In this document: one piece after another, positions 18,232-26,872 of the stretch
How the letters are laid out: every line of letters starts with the position of its first letter
Position numbering within the stretch: the first letter of the stretch is position 1
Assembly (NCBI RefSeq): GCF_019774615.1
Contig: NZ_CP081497.1
Location: 2,170,001 to 2,234,000, forward strand
DNA length: 64,000 nucleotides
DNA from: Streptomyces sp. BHT-5-2
GTDB taxonomy: Bacteria > Actinomycetota > Actinomycetes > Streptomycetales > Streptomycetaceae
Reading direction: 5' to 3'
Translations under genes and position numbers: made by a program
Notes under the pieces: generated by a model
What the model saw: only the letters and a program-made list of their open reading frames with translations
Told to the model about the DNA's origin: nothing
Databases searched by the model: none

Positions 18232-20633
18232 CTGCGTACGACTTCTTTCTCGCCGTGAACCGTCCGGACGGTCCGCTGGTGGACTTCCTCACCAACCCGA
18301 GCAGCTTCTGGACACACCTCGGCCACGGAGCCGCCAACTCGCTCGAAAGATATGCGCCTCTTCTCCTCCCGTGCGCTGTCGTCGTAGTGACCGGTGGCTA
18401 CGTGGTGCGCCGCCGACTGCACCGGTGGCGCCAACACCACCTTGCCCACAATGCCCGCTGCGTGGAAATCCTCGCCCCGCCCCACGTCACCCCCAAGGGC
18501 GGCGAGGTCCTATGGGCCCAGCTCTCCGGCCTCCTACGCCCATGGTGGCGCCGCCTGTCCACCGGCCAGCCCCACCTGGCCTTCGAATACACCTGGTCCC
18601 ACACCGGAATGCACATCAGCCTGTGGGTCTCCGGCACAGTTCCGTTGGGGCTGGTACGCCGTGCAGTGGAGGCCGCCTGGCCCGGCGCCCACACCCGCCT
18701 CACCGAACCCTCGCCTCTGCTTCCGCACGGTCACACCGTCAGTGCGGGACGCCTGCGGACGGGTCGTCCTGATGTCCTGCCGCTACGCACCGACCACCCC
18801 ACCGACCCTCTGCGCGCACTGCTGCAGGCCGCCACCGGTATGGCCGAGGCGGAGTCCGCCTGCGTACAAATCCTGGCCCGGCCGGCCACCGGCAGCGCGC
18901 TGCGCCGCGCCCGACGCCAGGCACGCCACCTCAAAGCCGGCCACACCGCCGCCCGCCTACCCGCCCTGACTGCGCTCCTCTTGCACCGTGCCCAGCCGTC
19001 CGCCACCGGCAAGCTGGACCCCGAACACGGCACCGCGGTAAGGCAGTCCGCCGCGAAACTCTCCGGCTCCCAGTGGCAATGCGCCCTCACCTATGCCGCC
19101 ACCTGCTCCACCGAGCAAGAGCGCGCCGATGATGTCTCAAGGGGCCGAGCCCACGCGCTGGCCTCCGCCTTCGGACTGTTCGCCGACCGCAACTACCTCG
19201 CCCGCACCCGCCTCCGTCGCCCCGAACCACACCTGAGCTCAAGGCACTTCCCCTTCCGCACCGCCCTGCTGTCCGTCCCGGAACTCGCCACCCTGGCACA
19301 CCTCCCCTCCGACCCCGACGCGCCCGGCCTACGACGGGCCGGCGCCCGTTCCGTCCTCCCGCCACCGCAGGTCCCCGAACCCACACCAGGAGCTGGGGTC
19401 AAGCCCTTGGGCCGCGCCGACACCGGCGCATGCCGCAGCGTCGGTCTCGCGGTCGCCGACGTCCGCCATCACCTGCACGTCATGGGCGCGACCGGCTCAG
19501 GCAAGTCCACCCTGATCGCCAATCTCGTCCTTGACGACGTCCGCCACCACCGCGGCGTCATCGTCATCGACCCCAAAGGCGACCTGGTCACCGACCTGCT
19601 CGACCGCCTCCCGGACACCTGTGCCGACCGCCTGGTCCTCGTCGACCCCGACGACGCGCACAGACCGCCGTGCCTGAACGTTCTGGACGGCACGGACATC
19701 GATGTCGTCGTGGACAACATCACCGGCATCTTCCGCCGGATCTTCACCGCCTTCTGGGGACCGCGCACCGACGACGTGATGCGCGCCGCCTGCCTGACCC
19801 TCCTCAAACACCGCAACCACACCCACCAACTGGTCACCCTCGCCGACATCCCCCGCCTGCTCGGCGAATCCGCCTACCGACTGCGCATCGTCCCCACCCT
19901 CAAAGACCCGGTCCTGCGTGGCTTCTGGGCCTGGTACGAGTCGATGTCCGAACCCTCCCGAGCCGCCGTGGTCGCACCGGTCATGAACAAGCTCCGTGCC
20001 TTCCTCCTGCGCGACTTCGCCCGCCGCGCCATCGCCGCCGGCCCCTCCACCTTCGACCTCACCCAGGTCCTCGACGGGGGCATCCTGCTGGCCCGCCTCC
20101 CCAAAGGAGCCCTCGGCGAAGAGACCGCCCGGCTACTGGGCTCCTTCATCGTTGCCGGTGCCTGGCAGGCCGCGGCCGCCCGCGCCCGCACGCCCGAACG
20201 CCAGCGGATCGACGCCACCTTGAGCATCGATGAGGCACAGAATTTCCTCACCCTCCCGTATCCGCTGGAGGACATGCTCGCCGAGGCCCGCGGCTACCGC
20301 CTGTCGATGCTCCTGGCCCACCAGCACCTCGCCCAGCTCCCACGCGACCTGCGCGAAGGCATCTCCGCCAACGCCCGCAACAAAGTCTTCTTCAACACCT
20401 CACCCGGAGACGCAAACACCCTGGAACGCCATACCCTCCCCGCACTGGCCGCTCACGATCTGGCCCATCTCGGCCCCTACCAGGCTGCCGCCCACCTCCT
20501 TGTCGGCGGTGCGGAAACCGGCGCCTTCACCCTCACCACCCGCCCGCTGCCACCCCCGATTCCTGGCCGTGCCGTGGACCTCCGCGCGGCAGCCGCCGGC
20601 CGCAATGGACCCCGCCCGGCCACCCGTCCCTGA
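18228..20633 (+). CDS. VirD4/TraD-like type IV coupling ATPase
   Basis: 801 residues from GTG 18228, preceded by AGGGAGG. One N-terminal membrane helix (YAPLLLPCAVVVVTGGYVV) is followed by a ~340-residue cytoplasmic domain. Walker A is HVMGATGSGKSTLIAN near residue 425, with GVIVIDPKGDLVTDLL just after it and Walker B as ATLSIDEAQNFLTLP near 670. ARGYRLSMLLAHQHLAQL and NKVFFNTSPGDA follow, as in the TraM-recognition half of TraD/VirD4 proteins. It would couple the processed DNA to the T4SS channel. This differs from the single FtsK-like TraB of classical Streptomyces plasmids and implies a multi-protein, probably single-strand, transfer system. Confidence 0.85.
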   Translation: MTAYDFFLAVNRPDGPLVDFLTNPSSFWTHLGHGAANSLERYAPLLLPCAVVVVTGGYVVRRRLHRWRQHHLAHNARCVEILAPPHVTPKGGEVLWAQLSGLLRPWWRRLSTGQPHLAFEYTWSHTGMHISLWVSGTVPLGLVRRAVEAAWPGAHTRLTEPSPLLPHGHTVSAGRLRTGRPDVLPLRTDHPTDPLRALLQAATGMAEAESACVQILARPATGSALRRARRQARHLKAGHTAARLPALTALLLHRAQPSATGKLDPEHGTAVRQSAAKLSGSQWQCALTYAATCSTEQERADDVSRGRAHALASAFGLFADRNYLARTRLRRPEPHLSSRHFPFRTALLSVPELATLAHLPSDPDAPGLRRAGARSVLPPPQVPEPTPGAGVKPLGRADTGACRSVGLAVADVRHHLHVMGATGSGKSTLIANLVLDDVRHHRGVIVIDPKGDLVTDLLDRLPDTCADRLVLVDPDDAHRPPCLNVLDGTDIDVVVDNITGIFRRIFTAFWGPRTDDVMRAACLTLLKHRNHTHQLVTLADIPRLLGESAYRLRIVPTLKDPVLRGFWAWYESMSEPSRAAVVAPVMNKLRAFLLRDFARRAIAAGPSTFDLTQVLDGGILLARLPKGALGEETARLLGSFIVAGAWQAAAARARTPERQRIDATLSIDEAQNFLTLPYPLEDMLAEARGYRLSMLLAHQHLAQLPRDLREGISANARNKVFFNTSPGDANTLERHTLPALAAHDLAHLGPYQAAAHLLVGGAETGAFTLTTRPLPPPIPGRAVDLRAAAAGRNGPRPATRP

Positions 20634-20670
20634 CCCGCCCCCCTTGAAGTGAACCTGGTTGGTGATTGCC

Positions 20671-21663
20671 ATGCCCTCCCTGCCTCGTCCTGCCTCCGGC
20701 CCCGGCTCCCGCTACACCGCCCGCGCCGCAACCACCCGACACCGCCCCACCCAGCACACCGACGTCGCCACGCTCGCCCACCGCCTCACCACCCGCGACC
20801 TCTGGCTGACACGTATGCTCCACGAGCACCGCGTCTTCACCACACCCCAGATCGCCCGCCTCGCTCACACCTCACTGCGTTCCGCCCAACGGCGCCTGCG
20901 TACCCTTCACCAGCACGCTGTCCTGGACTCCTTCCGCCCGCTGACACAGACCGGCTCGGCACCCGAGCACTACACCCTCGGCCCCCTCGGAGCCGCCCTG
21001 CTCGCCGCCCACGCCGGCCTGGACACCGCAGCCCTCGGATGGCGCCCCACCCACACCGGCCGCATCGCCTACTCCCCATCCCTGGGCCACGACCTCGGCG
21101 TCAACGACCTCCTCACCCACCTCACAGCCCGCACCCACACCACCCCTGACACCGGGCTTCGCCTGTGGCTGTCCGAACGCTCCGCGGCCCGCCGCTGGGG
21201 CGACCTGATCCGCCCCGACGCCTACGCCCACTACCGCGACGGCGACCACCTGCTGCCGTTCTTCCTCGAATACGACACCGGCAGCCAATCCCTCGCCCGT
21301 GTCGAAGCCAAACTCCCCGGCTACGCCGCCTTCACCACGACAACCAGCACCCGCCCCGCCCTCCTCATCCACACCCGCACCCAATCCCGCGACCAAGCCC
21401 TCCGCCACCGCCTGGCCGACACCGCCCGCGAACTGGGCCTGAACGTGGCAATGTCCTCCGCGGACTTCACCACAACCAGCCCCTGGGGGCCGTGGTGGGC
21501 ACCCCTCGGGCCCGGCACCCGCCGCACCACCCTCACCGATCTCGCCGCCCAGTGGCCCGACCTCAGCCCCGCCTCTGGCCTGGAACCCACCGATGCCGAC
21601 ACCACCCTCACCCTCCCCGTTCCCCCACTCCCACCCGCCGTCCGACCCGAGGCTCAGACGTGA
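20671..21663 (+). CDS. Replication-relaxation-like protein (winged-helix N-terminus)
   Basis: 330 residues from ATG 20671; GTG 20662 is equally possible because no ribosome site decides. The N-terminal ~100 residues form a winged helix (FTTPQIARLAHTSLRSAQRRLRTLHQHAVLDSF). The C-terminal region has the pattern IRPDAYAHYRDGDHLLPFFLEYDTGSQSLARVEAKLPGYA, typical of the replication-relaxation (PF13814-like) family. That family is common beside TraD-like coupling proteins. The acidic EYDTG...E-K arrangement recalls a nuclease-like core. It is the best candidate here for DNA processing or oriT recognition, but no relaxase tyrosine/HUH motif is visible. It overlaps the next gene by GTGA. Confidence 0.6.
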   Translation: MPSLPRPASGPGSRYTARAATTRHRPTQHTDVATLAHRLTTRDLWLTRMLHEHRVFTTPQIARLAHTSLRSAQRRLRTLHQHAVLDSFRPLTQTGSAPEHYTLGPLGAALLAAHAGLDTAALGWRPTHTGRIAYSPSLGHDLGVNDLLTHLTARTHTTPDTGLRLWLSERSAARRWGDLIRPDAYAHYRDGDHLLPFFLEYDTGSQSLARVEAKLPGYAAFTTTTSTRPALLIHTRTQSRDQALRHRLADTARELGLNVAMSSADFTTTSPWGPWWAPLGPGTRRTTLTDLAAQWPDLSPASGLEPTDADTTLTLPVPPLPPAVRPEAQT

Positions 21664-22595
21664 GCTCCCTCCTGGGAAAGGCGGTCGCCGGCATCGGCTG
21701 CGCCGTGCTGTGCCTGCCTCTGCTCGCCGCCGTCACTCTCGCCGCGGCCTTCGGCGGCATGACCTCAGACAGCAGCACGGCGGCCACTGCGAGCAGGCAG
21801 GCGATCAACGACATCCCGCCCCGCATACTCGCCCTCTACCAACGCGCGGCCCTCGCCTGCCCCGGCCTGTCCTGGACAGTCTTGGCCGCCATCGGCAAGA
21901 CCGAGACCGACCATGCCCGCCACCCCACCATGGTCTCTACCGCAGCTGCCGTCGGGCCGATGCAGTTCTTGCCGTCCACCTTCCAGGCATACGCGCACCC
22001 CGTACCCCCTGGAGGCAAGCGGCCACCGACGCCCTGGGACCCGGTCGACGCGGTGTACGCCGCGGCCCGCCTGCTGTGCGCCAACGGCGCCCGAGGCGGC
22101 AGAAACCTCCAGGCAGCCCTCTACGCGTACAACCACTCCCACACCTACGTGAGCCAAGTCCTCACCACCGCCCGCAGGTACACAGCCATCGCACCACTCC
22201 CAACAAGTGCTGTGGCCAAGGCGGTTGCCTTCGCCCGCGCCCAGCTCGGCGTCCCCTATGTATGGGGCGGCGACGGGCCCTCCGACGGCGGCTTCGACTG
22301 CTCCGGCCTCACCCAAGCCGCCTACCATGCCGCAGGCATCCGCCTCCCTCGCGTCGCACAATCCCAATACGACACCGGCCCCCAACTCCCCAAGGGCACC
22401 CAACTGGCCCCCGGTGACTTGCTGTTCTTCGGACCCAGCCCACACCGCATCACCCACGTGGCGCTCTACGTCGGCGCCGGACGGGCGATCGACGCACCGC
22501 ACCCCGGAGCCGTCGTCCGTCAGGGGCCCGCGCGCACCAGCGCCTCGTCCTTCCAGGGTGCGACAAGGCCCACGCCCCACGGAGGCAACGGGTGA
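21660..22595 (+). CDS. Secreted peptidoglycan hydrolase: lytic transglycosylase plus NlpC/P60 domain
   Basis: 311 residues from GTG 21660. A signal/anchor helix (AVLCLPLLAAVTLAAAFGG) leads to an SLT-like lytic transglycosylase domain (about 45-165) with WTVLAAIGKTETDH and GPMQFLPSTFQAY; the Glu is the expected acid. The NlpC/P60 domain (about 185-300) has the catalytic Cys in GGFDCSGLTQAAY and His in HRITHVALYVG. It cuts glycan strands and peptide cross-links, opening the wall for the transfer channel, a VirB1/VirB-like role. The GTGA overlaps on both sides place it inside the T4SS operon. Confidence 0.85.
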   Translation: MSSLLGKAVAGIGCAVLCLPLLAAVTLAAAFGGMTSDSSTAATASRQAINDIPPRILALYQRAALACPGLSWTVLAAIGKTETDHARHPTMVSTAAAVGPMQFLPSTFQAYAHPVPPGGKRPPTPWDPVDAVYAAARLLCANGARGGRNLQAALYAYNHSHTYVSQVLTTARRYTAIAPLPTSAVAKAVAFARAQLGVPYVWGGDGPSDGGFDCSGLTQAAYHAAGIRLPRVAQSQYDTGPQLPKGTQLAPGDLLFFGPSPHRITHVALYVGAGRAIDAPHPGAVVRQGPARTSASSFQGATRPTPHGGNG

Positions 22596-23521
22596 AGCAG
22601 GTCGAAGCCCGCGAAGCCGTCAGCCTCCTGCGCACCATGACACGGGTCCTGTGCGTCGTCGGCGTCCTGGCGCTGGTCTTCACCACGGTCAACGTCACCC
22701 GATTCGCCACCAGCCGCGACGTCCCCCTCCCCATCGCCGTCCTCCTCGACCCCATAATCGGCACCGCCCTCGCCGGCGTCCTCTACGTCGACGCACGCCT
22801 CGCCGCCTGGGGCATCACCCCACCCGCCTGGTCCACCACCTTGCGCTGGAGCGCAGGCTCCACCGCCGCCCTCATAAACACCTGGCAAAGCCTGTGGCCC
22901 GACGGACAGATCGGCTGGCCCCACCACGCCGACCCCGCAGCAGTCCTCCTCCACCTCACCCCCGCCCTCCTCCTCATCGCCCTGACCGAGACCATCGCCG
23001 CCTACCGCCGCACGATCACCGCCCTCCTCGACCAGACCACCCCCACCGACCAGACCAGGCCGACCGAACCGACCGACCTGCCCGGCCCGACCGCCCCAGC
23101 ACATCCCCGCACAGCCCCTGCCCCCCGATCGGCCACCGAGCGCACCGACCGCGAACCGACCACCGACGCCGCGCTGCCCATCGACTCCCCACCACAGACC
23201 ACATCCGCCCCCACCCCGCCCTGTGTCCAAACCGCCCACCCCGGCATCACCAACCCAGCCCCCACCAGGCCAAATGCGGCCAACGACGCAGCCCACAGCC
23301 CACGTCCCGACCCCGACCGCCCACCATCCGGGATCCGGGCGGCAGACGCCGACCTATGGCCGCACGCCCTCGCCCTGGACAAGACCACCCGGGCTATCAC
23401 CGGCCAGCCCGCAAGCATCTGGCGACTCCGAAACGAGCTACACCTCGGCTCCAACCGCGCCCGCCGCATCCACCACCAACTCCACAACCACAACACCGAC
23501 CGACCACCCCCGATCGAATGA
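22592..23521 (+). CDS. DUF2637 membrane protein (SpdB-like) with C-terminal winged-helix-like segment
   Basis: 309 residues from GTG 22592. The first ~150 residues contain four hydrophobic segments matching the Streptomyces DUF2637 pattern: FTTVNVTRFATSRDVPLPIAVLLDP, then WSAGSTAALINTWQSLW, then VLLHLTPALLLIALTETIAAYRR. DUF2637 proteins resemble Spd proteins linked to intramycelial plasmid spread. A long Pro/Thr/Asp linker (about 155-255) follows. The last ~50 residues (AITGQPASIWRLRNELHLGSNRARRIHHQL) look like a small winged-helix, DNA-binding end. It is coupled to the hydrolase gene by GTGA. Confidence 0.65.
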   Translation: MKQVEAREAVSLLRTMTRVLCVVGVLALVFTTVNVTRFATSRDVPLPIAVLLDPIIGTALAGVLYVDARLAAWGITPPAWSTTLRWSAGSTAALINTWQSLWPDGQIGWPHHADPAAVLLHLTPALLLIALTETIAAYRRTITALLDQTTPTDQTRPTEPTDLPGPTAPAHPRTAPAPRSATERTDREPTTDAALPIDSPPQTTSAPTPPCVQTAHPGITNPAPTRPNAANDAAHSPRPDPDRPPSGIRAADADLWPHALALDKTTRAITGQPASIWRLRNELHLGSNRARRIHHQLHNHNTDRPPPIE

Positions 23522-23793
23522 ACTCCGCTCCGCCCCCTCCGACCGACCACACCGACCAGACACCGACCGCCCGACCGACCGCTCCCCAAACCCACCGCCC
23601 CCGCACCGGCCCACCGCGCAAGCCCCGTACCGCCCGGGAGCCATGCCCCCACACACGCAACCGGGAACAACCCCGCGTAATGCCTCGCTTGACTTCCCGC
23701 CCGGGGCGAGCGTCCATGGTCGTGGCCGACAAGAGCCCAGTGGGTTCCCCAAGCGTGAACTCGCCCTCGTCACAGCCACGTTCGCCCGGATGA
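23518..23793 (+). CDS. Doubtful small Pro/Arg-rich ORF overlapping the DUF2637 gene
   Basis: 91 residues, starting with an ATGA overlap on the previous stop. The composition is mostly Pro, Thr and Arg, as expected of an out-of-frame translation of high-GC DNA, and no motif is seen. It is kept only because of the overlap, which is the usual start architecture in this operon. The region to 23899 otherwise holds no gene. Confidence 0.25.
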   Translation: MNSAPPPPTDHTDQTPTARPTAPQTHRPRTGPPRKPRTAREPCPHTRNREQPRVMPRLTSRPGRASMVVADKSPVGSPSVNSPSSQPRSPG

Positions 23794-23899
23794 ACGCGCC
23801 GCGCACGCGCCGGCGAACACCGCGGCCCGCCAACGCAGCGCCGCACCCCGGCCGGGGACCTCAACCACCCACACTGCACTCGGAATCGAGGACCCCAAC

Positions 23900-24844
23900 A
23901 TGTCCGACACCAACCCCGACACCACACCCACCCCAGACAACGCCTCCGCCCCGGAACCGCCCACGGGCCTGACCGGCGCAGCCGCCGCTGTCTACACCGA
24001 ACTGATCGGCCGGACCGAACCCGTCACCGTCGCCGAACTTGCCCACGCCGCAGGCATCGGCCACTCCACCGCCGGACGCGCCGTAACCACCCTGGAGAAG
24101 CGCGGCCTCGCCGCCCGCACCCCCGGCGGCCACGATGGCCCCCGCCGCATGCCCGACCTCTGGCACCCCGTACCTCCGACGCCCACCTCCGAGACCACCA
24201 ACACGCCAGAACACGACCCACAGCACACCGACACGCAGCCGGAAAGCACTCCCACCGATTCCGCGGAACGCGTCGACGACGACGTAGAAGGCGATGAGGA
24301 AACGTCCGAGGACAGGATGTCCAGCACCGCCGCAGCCCCTGCCCCCGACATCCCCAACCCCACCATCACGGACGACACCGACCTGCCCACGGACACCCCG
24401 CCCGACGCCCCCGATACGTCGGCCGCCGACAACACCGACCCCAGCGCCGAGCCGGAAGCCGACACCCCTCACGTAGAGGCGTCCCAGGGCACCGAGCAGC
24501 CCGACGGCAACAACAGCCAGGAAGACGGCCCACAGAGCGGGGATGACAACGCCCCCGTGTCGAGCGAAGCCGCCGAGGCGCATAGGGCACCGGCGCAACC
24601 GGCACCGACCAAGGACGGGCGGCTCGCACCAGGAGCGCTCCGGCAGATGGTCATCGACCACCTCCACGCACACCCCGACGAGGCTTTCACCGCCACCCGC
24701 ATCAGCCGCGTCATCGAGAAGTCCTCAGGCGCCATCGCCAATGCCCTGACCAAGTTGGTCGGACTCGGCATCGCAGAACAGGCCACCGACCAGCCGCGAA
24801 CCTTCCGGCTCGCCCGCCACGCCCAGGCGGACACCACTTCCTAA
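23900..24844 (+). CDS. Protein with two winged-helix domains joined by an acidic linker
   Basis: 314 residues. The N-terminal winged helix (about 17-95; VTVAELAHAAGIGHSTAGRAVTTLEKRGLAARTPGG) is MarR/TrmB-like. A ~130-residue Asp/Glu/Pro/Thr linker follows. The C-terminal winged helix (about 240-310; GALRQMVIDHLHAHPDEAFTATRISRVIEKSSGAIANALTKLVGLGIAEQ) closely resembles the N-terminal domain of the MoxR-type ATPase at 32283-33488. It is the last gene of the plus-strand operon, before a strong hairpin terminator. Likely a DNA-binding protein of the element; target unknown. Confidence 0.65.
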   Translation: MSDTNPDTTPTPDNASAPEPPTGLTGAAAAVYTELIGRTEPVTVAELAHAAGIGHSTAGRAVTTLEKRGLAARTPGGHDGPRRMPDLWHPVPPTPTSETTNTPEHDPQHTDTQPESTPTDSAERVDDDVEGDEETSEDRMSSTAAAPAPDIPNPTITDDTDLPTDTPPDAPDTSAADNTDPSAEPEADTPHVEASQGTEQPDGNNSQEDGPQSGDDNAPVSSEAAEAHRAPAQPAPTKDGRLAPGALRQMVIDHLHAHPDEAFTATRISRVIEKSSGAIANALTKLVGLGIAEQATDQPRTFRLARHAQADTTS

Positions 24845-24864
24845 CCGCCCGTCGAAACCGGCCA

Positions 24865-24905
24865 GGGCGCGCCCCGCACACCATGCGGGGCGCGCCCCGT
24901 CTTTC
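24865..24905 (+). terminator. Rho-independent-type terminator of the transfer operon
   Basis: Perfect 14-bp arms GGGCGCGCCCCGCA (24865-24878) and TGCGGGGCGCGCCC (24884-24897) with a 5-nt loop, followed by CGTCTTTC. It lies 20 bp after the stop at 24844. Confidence 0.8.
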
Positions 24906-24973
24906 GTCGTCGTTGCACGTGGCGATTCGAGTCCGGTAAGCGCCGCATGGTGCGCAGGCCGGCTTGATGCTTC

Positions 24974-25000
24974 CGCCGTCGCGCAACAGGCGCGACGGCG
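24974..25000. terminator. Perfect 11-bp hairpin downstream of the serine hydrolase gene
   Basis: CGCCGTCGCGC and its complement GCGCGACGGCG with loop AACAG, no T-run. It could terminate the minus-strand transcript ending at 25121. The stretch 24906-25120 otherwise holds nothing I recognise. Confidence 0.45.
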
Positions 25001-25120
25001 CGCTGGCGGCTACGTCGTTGAACGAGCCCGGCTCCGTAGGCCCCCGCATCGTTGCGGTTCCCCTCCATGAGCGAACCGGCTCGGCGCATGCTCACGCCTC
25101 CGGCGAAAGCCGTAGTGGGT

Positions 25121-26095
25121 TTACCGGTCGTTCTCAGGCACGAGTGAGCCGTCGGAGGTGCCGAGCAGGGGCTGGCTGCGGAAGGTTTGGCTTGTGCTTA
25201 CGGGGGTCTCGTTGATGTCCGCGTGGATCTTGCGGGCGAGGTTTTCGATCACCGTCACGCCGGCGGGCATGCTGGCGTGGTCTGAGGTCAGGACCACGAG
25301 CCCGTAGTCATGGTCGGGTCCGGTGAATGCGCCGACGCTGTGGACGCGCCAGCCGCCACCGGTGCGCTGAAGCCAGCCGTTCTTGACGTGGACCCTGGCG
25401 CCGCTCGGTGCGCCGGCCGGTACGCCCCAGCGCTGACTGGGGATCACCCGGTTCAACAAGTCCAGCGCGTAGGCCCGGGAGCGGTCGTTGAGGACGGGGT
25501 TCGTGGCGGTGAACAGGGCCGTCAGCGTGAGCTGGTCGGCGGCGTTGATCTGGGTCAGTCCCCAGTAGCCTTCCGGGTCGGGGACGGTGTGCTTCATGCC
25601 TGCAAGGCGCAGGAATACCTTGATGCGGGTGAGGCCGAGCCGCTTCCACAAGGTGGTGGTGGCGTCGTTGTCCGACGCAGTGATCATTTTTGTGGCGAGG
25701 GTGCGCTCGGCCCCGGTCAGGTCACGGTGTTCGTCCTGGGCCTGGCGCAGCAGTGCGCCCAGCACGATGACTTTGACGACGCTGGCTGAGTCGTGTTGCC
25801 GCTCGGCGTCGTAGGTGCAGCTGGTCTTGGTGGTGCGGTCGTACAAGGCGATCGAGGTGTGCCCCTTTGCGCCCGGGGAGTTCACCACGGTTTTGATGTC
25901 CTTGGTGAGCCGGTCGGCGAGACCGGCCTTGGTGGAGGTGCATACGACCTGAGGGGTTGTCCGGCCGTTTCCTGACGCCGTGGCTGCGCTGGCCGGGACG
26001 GCGGCCACGAGGATCGAAGAGAACGCCGCGGTGAGAGCTGTCACGGCTGACGCGCGCCGCAGCCCGCCGACAGGGGGACATATTCGGTGAGGCAA
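25121..26095 (-). CDS. Secreted class A beta-lactamase-like serine hydrolase
   Basis: 324 residues if TTG 26095 is the start (AAAGGA lies 9 bases upstream); a frame to 26140 is open without a ribosome site. The signal peptide is ASAVTALTAAFSSILVAAVPASAA. The active-site motifs are SVVK (in HDSASVVKV, about residue 105), SDN (about 141; MITASDNDATT) and KNG in place of KTG (HVKNGWLQRT). No glutamate of the omega-loop ExxxN type is obvious, so it may be a DD-peptidase-like or other hydrolase rather than a true beta-lactamase. It acts outside the cell. It is separated from the next upstream gene by a strong terminator. Confidence 0.7.
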   Translation of the reverse strand: MPHRICPPVGGLRRASAVTALTAAFSSILVAAVPASAATASGNGRTTPQVVCTSTKAGLADRLTKDIKTVVNSPGAKGHTSIALYDRTTKTSCTYDAERQHDSASVVKVIVLGALLRQAQDEHRDLTGAERTLATKMITASDNDATTTLWKRLGLTRIKVFLRLAGMKHTVPDPEGYWGLTQINAADQLTLTALFTATNPVLNDRSRAYALDLLNRVIPSQRWGVPAGAPSGARVHVKNGWLQRTGGGWRVHSVGAFTGPDHDYGLVVLTSDHASMPAGVTVIENLARKIHADINETPVSTSQTFRSQPLLGTSDGSLVPENDR

Positions 26096-26121
26096 GAGGG
26101 ACGTTCCTTTCGATTCATGGT

Positions 26122-26164
26122 CGCGAGGGGCCCTGCCCACGGCCAGTGGGCAGGGCCCCTCGCG
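26122..26164 (-). terminator. Very strong hairpin terminator
   Basis: Perfect 18-bp arms (26122-26139 and 26147-26164; GCGAGGGGCCCTGCCCA and its complement) with a 7-nt loop. It lies between the small secreted protein gene (stop 26313) and the hydrolase start (26095), so it should end the former's transcript and insulate the latter. Confidence 0.8.
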
Positions 26165-26312
26165 GGTAATGCAAGCTCATCGAGTATGCATGCGCCCTGC
26201 GATGCGCTGGAAAATGCTTCGTCTCCGCGTGCGGATGTCCCGGGATCTATCGCCCGGGACATCCGCCGCGCTGTAAGCCGTTCCTACCGTTCAGGGCTCT
26301 GGGTAAGAGGTG

Positions 26313-26765
26313 TCAGCAACTGGCAACCGGGGTCTGGAACGTACCCTGGCCGTTTACCTTCAGCAGTCCAATGGTGGGAGCACACCGGAAGCCGGAATCG
26401 TAGGACGTCCACGAGCTGGACTTGGTGGTTCCGGCAGACTGCGTGAACGTGCCGCCGTAGTGGTAGGTGCCTCGGTGGCTGTAGCCCAGCTGGGCTGTGA
26501 TCTTGCCTCCACTGACCTTCTTGTAGCTCGTCGTGATCGTTACATTGGCGCCGAGTACCTTGCTGTGAAAGACGGCACCGCTGCTCAGAGAGGTGCAGGT
26601 GTTTCCGTTGATCTTGCCGTCGCCGGGGCAGCCTGCGGCATACAGGGTCGGCGCGTTGGCAGACGGGGCGCTGGCTGCGTGAGCGCTTGTGGTGGTGCCC
26701 AGTGCCGTCAAGGCGAGCGCAGCAACAGCTATGGAGCGAGTGGCCTTGGTTACCGAATTACGCAT
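26313..26765 (-). CDS. Small secreted four-Cys protein, paralog 1
   Basis: 150 residues from ATG 26765 with AGGAGG eight bases upstream. The signal peptide ends near TSAHAASA. The mature part contains AAGCPGDGKI, NTCTSLSSGAVFHSKV, a Tyr/Gly/Ser/Thr-rich middle (SYKKVSGGKITAQLGYSHRG), FRCAPTIGLL and a final SC. A paralog with the same four cysteines is encoded at 28374-28814. The spacing suggests two disulfides and a beta-rich fold. Function unknown; a bacteriocin-like or envelope-binding role is possible. It sits immediately downstream of the VanZ-PepSY gene. Confidence 0.7.
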   Translation of the reverse strand: MRNSVTKATRSIAVAALALTALGTTTSAHAASAPSANAPTLYAAGCPGDGKINGNTCTSLSSGAVFHSKVLGANVTITTSYKKVSGGKITAQLGYSHRGTYHYGGTFTQSAGTTKSSSWTSYDSGFRCAPTIGLLKVNGQGTFQTPVASC

Positions 26766-26872
26766 GGTGAACCTCCTGTGGGCCAAGCGTTCTTTTCAGA
26801 CGCGAGGACCTTTGTGTATCTGCGAGTCTTCTTCGCTTCGTGCCTGTCGCGAAGTCCCGTACACCGGGATAT

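Noticed and set aside
24926-24950. Possible right attachment site or tRNA fragment (GGCGATTCGAGTCCGG)
   Set aside because: Resembles a T-arm only loosely; it does not match the tRNA-Leu 3' end at 7086-7121 and no cloverleaf forms.
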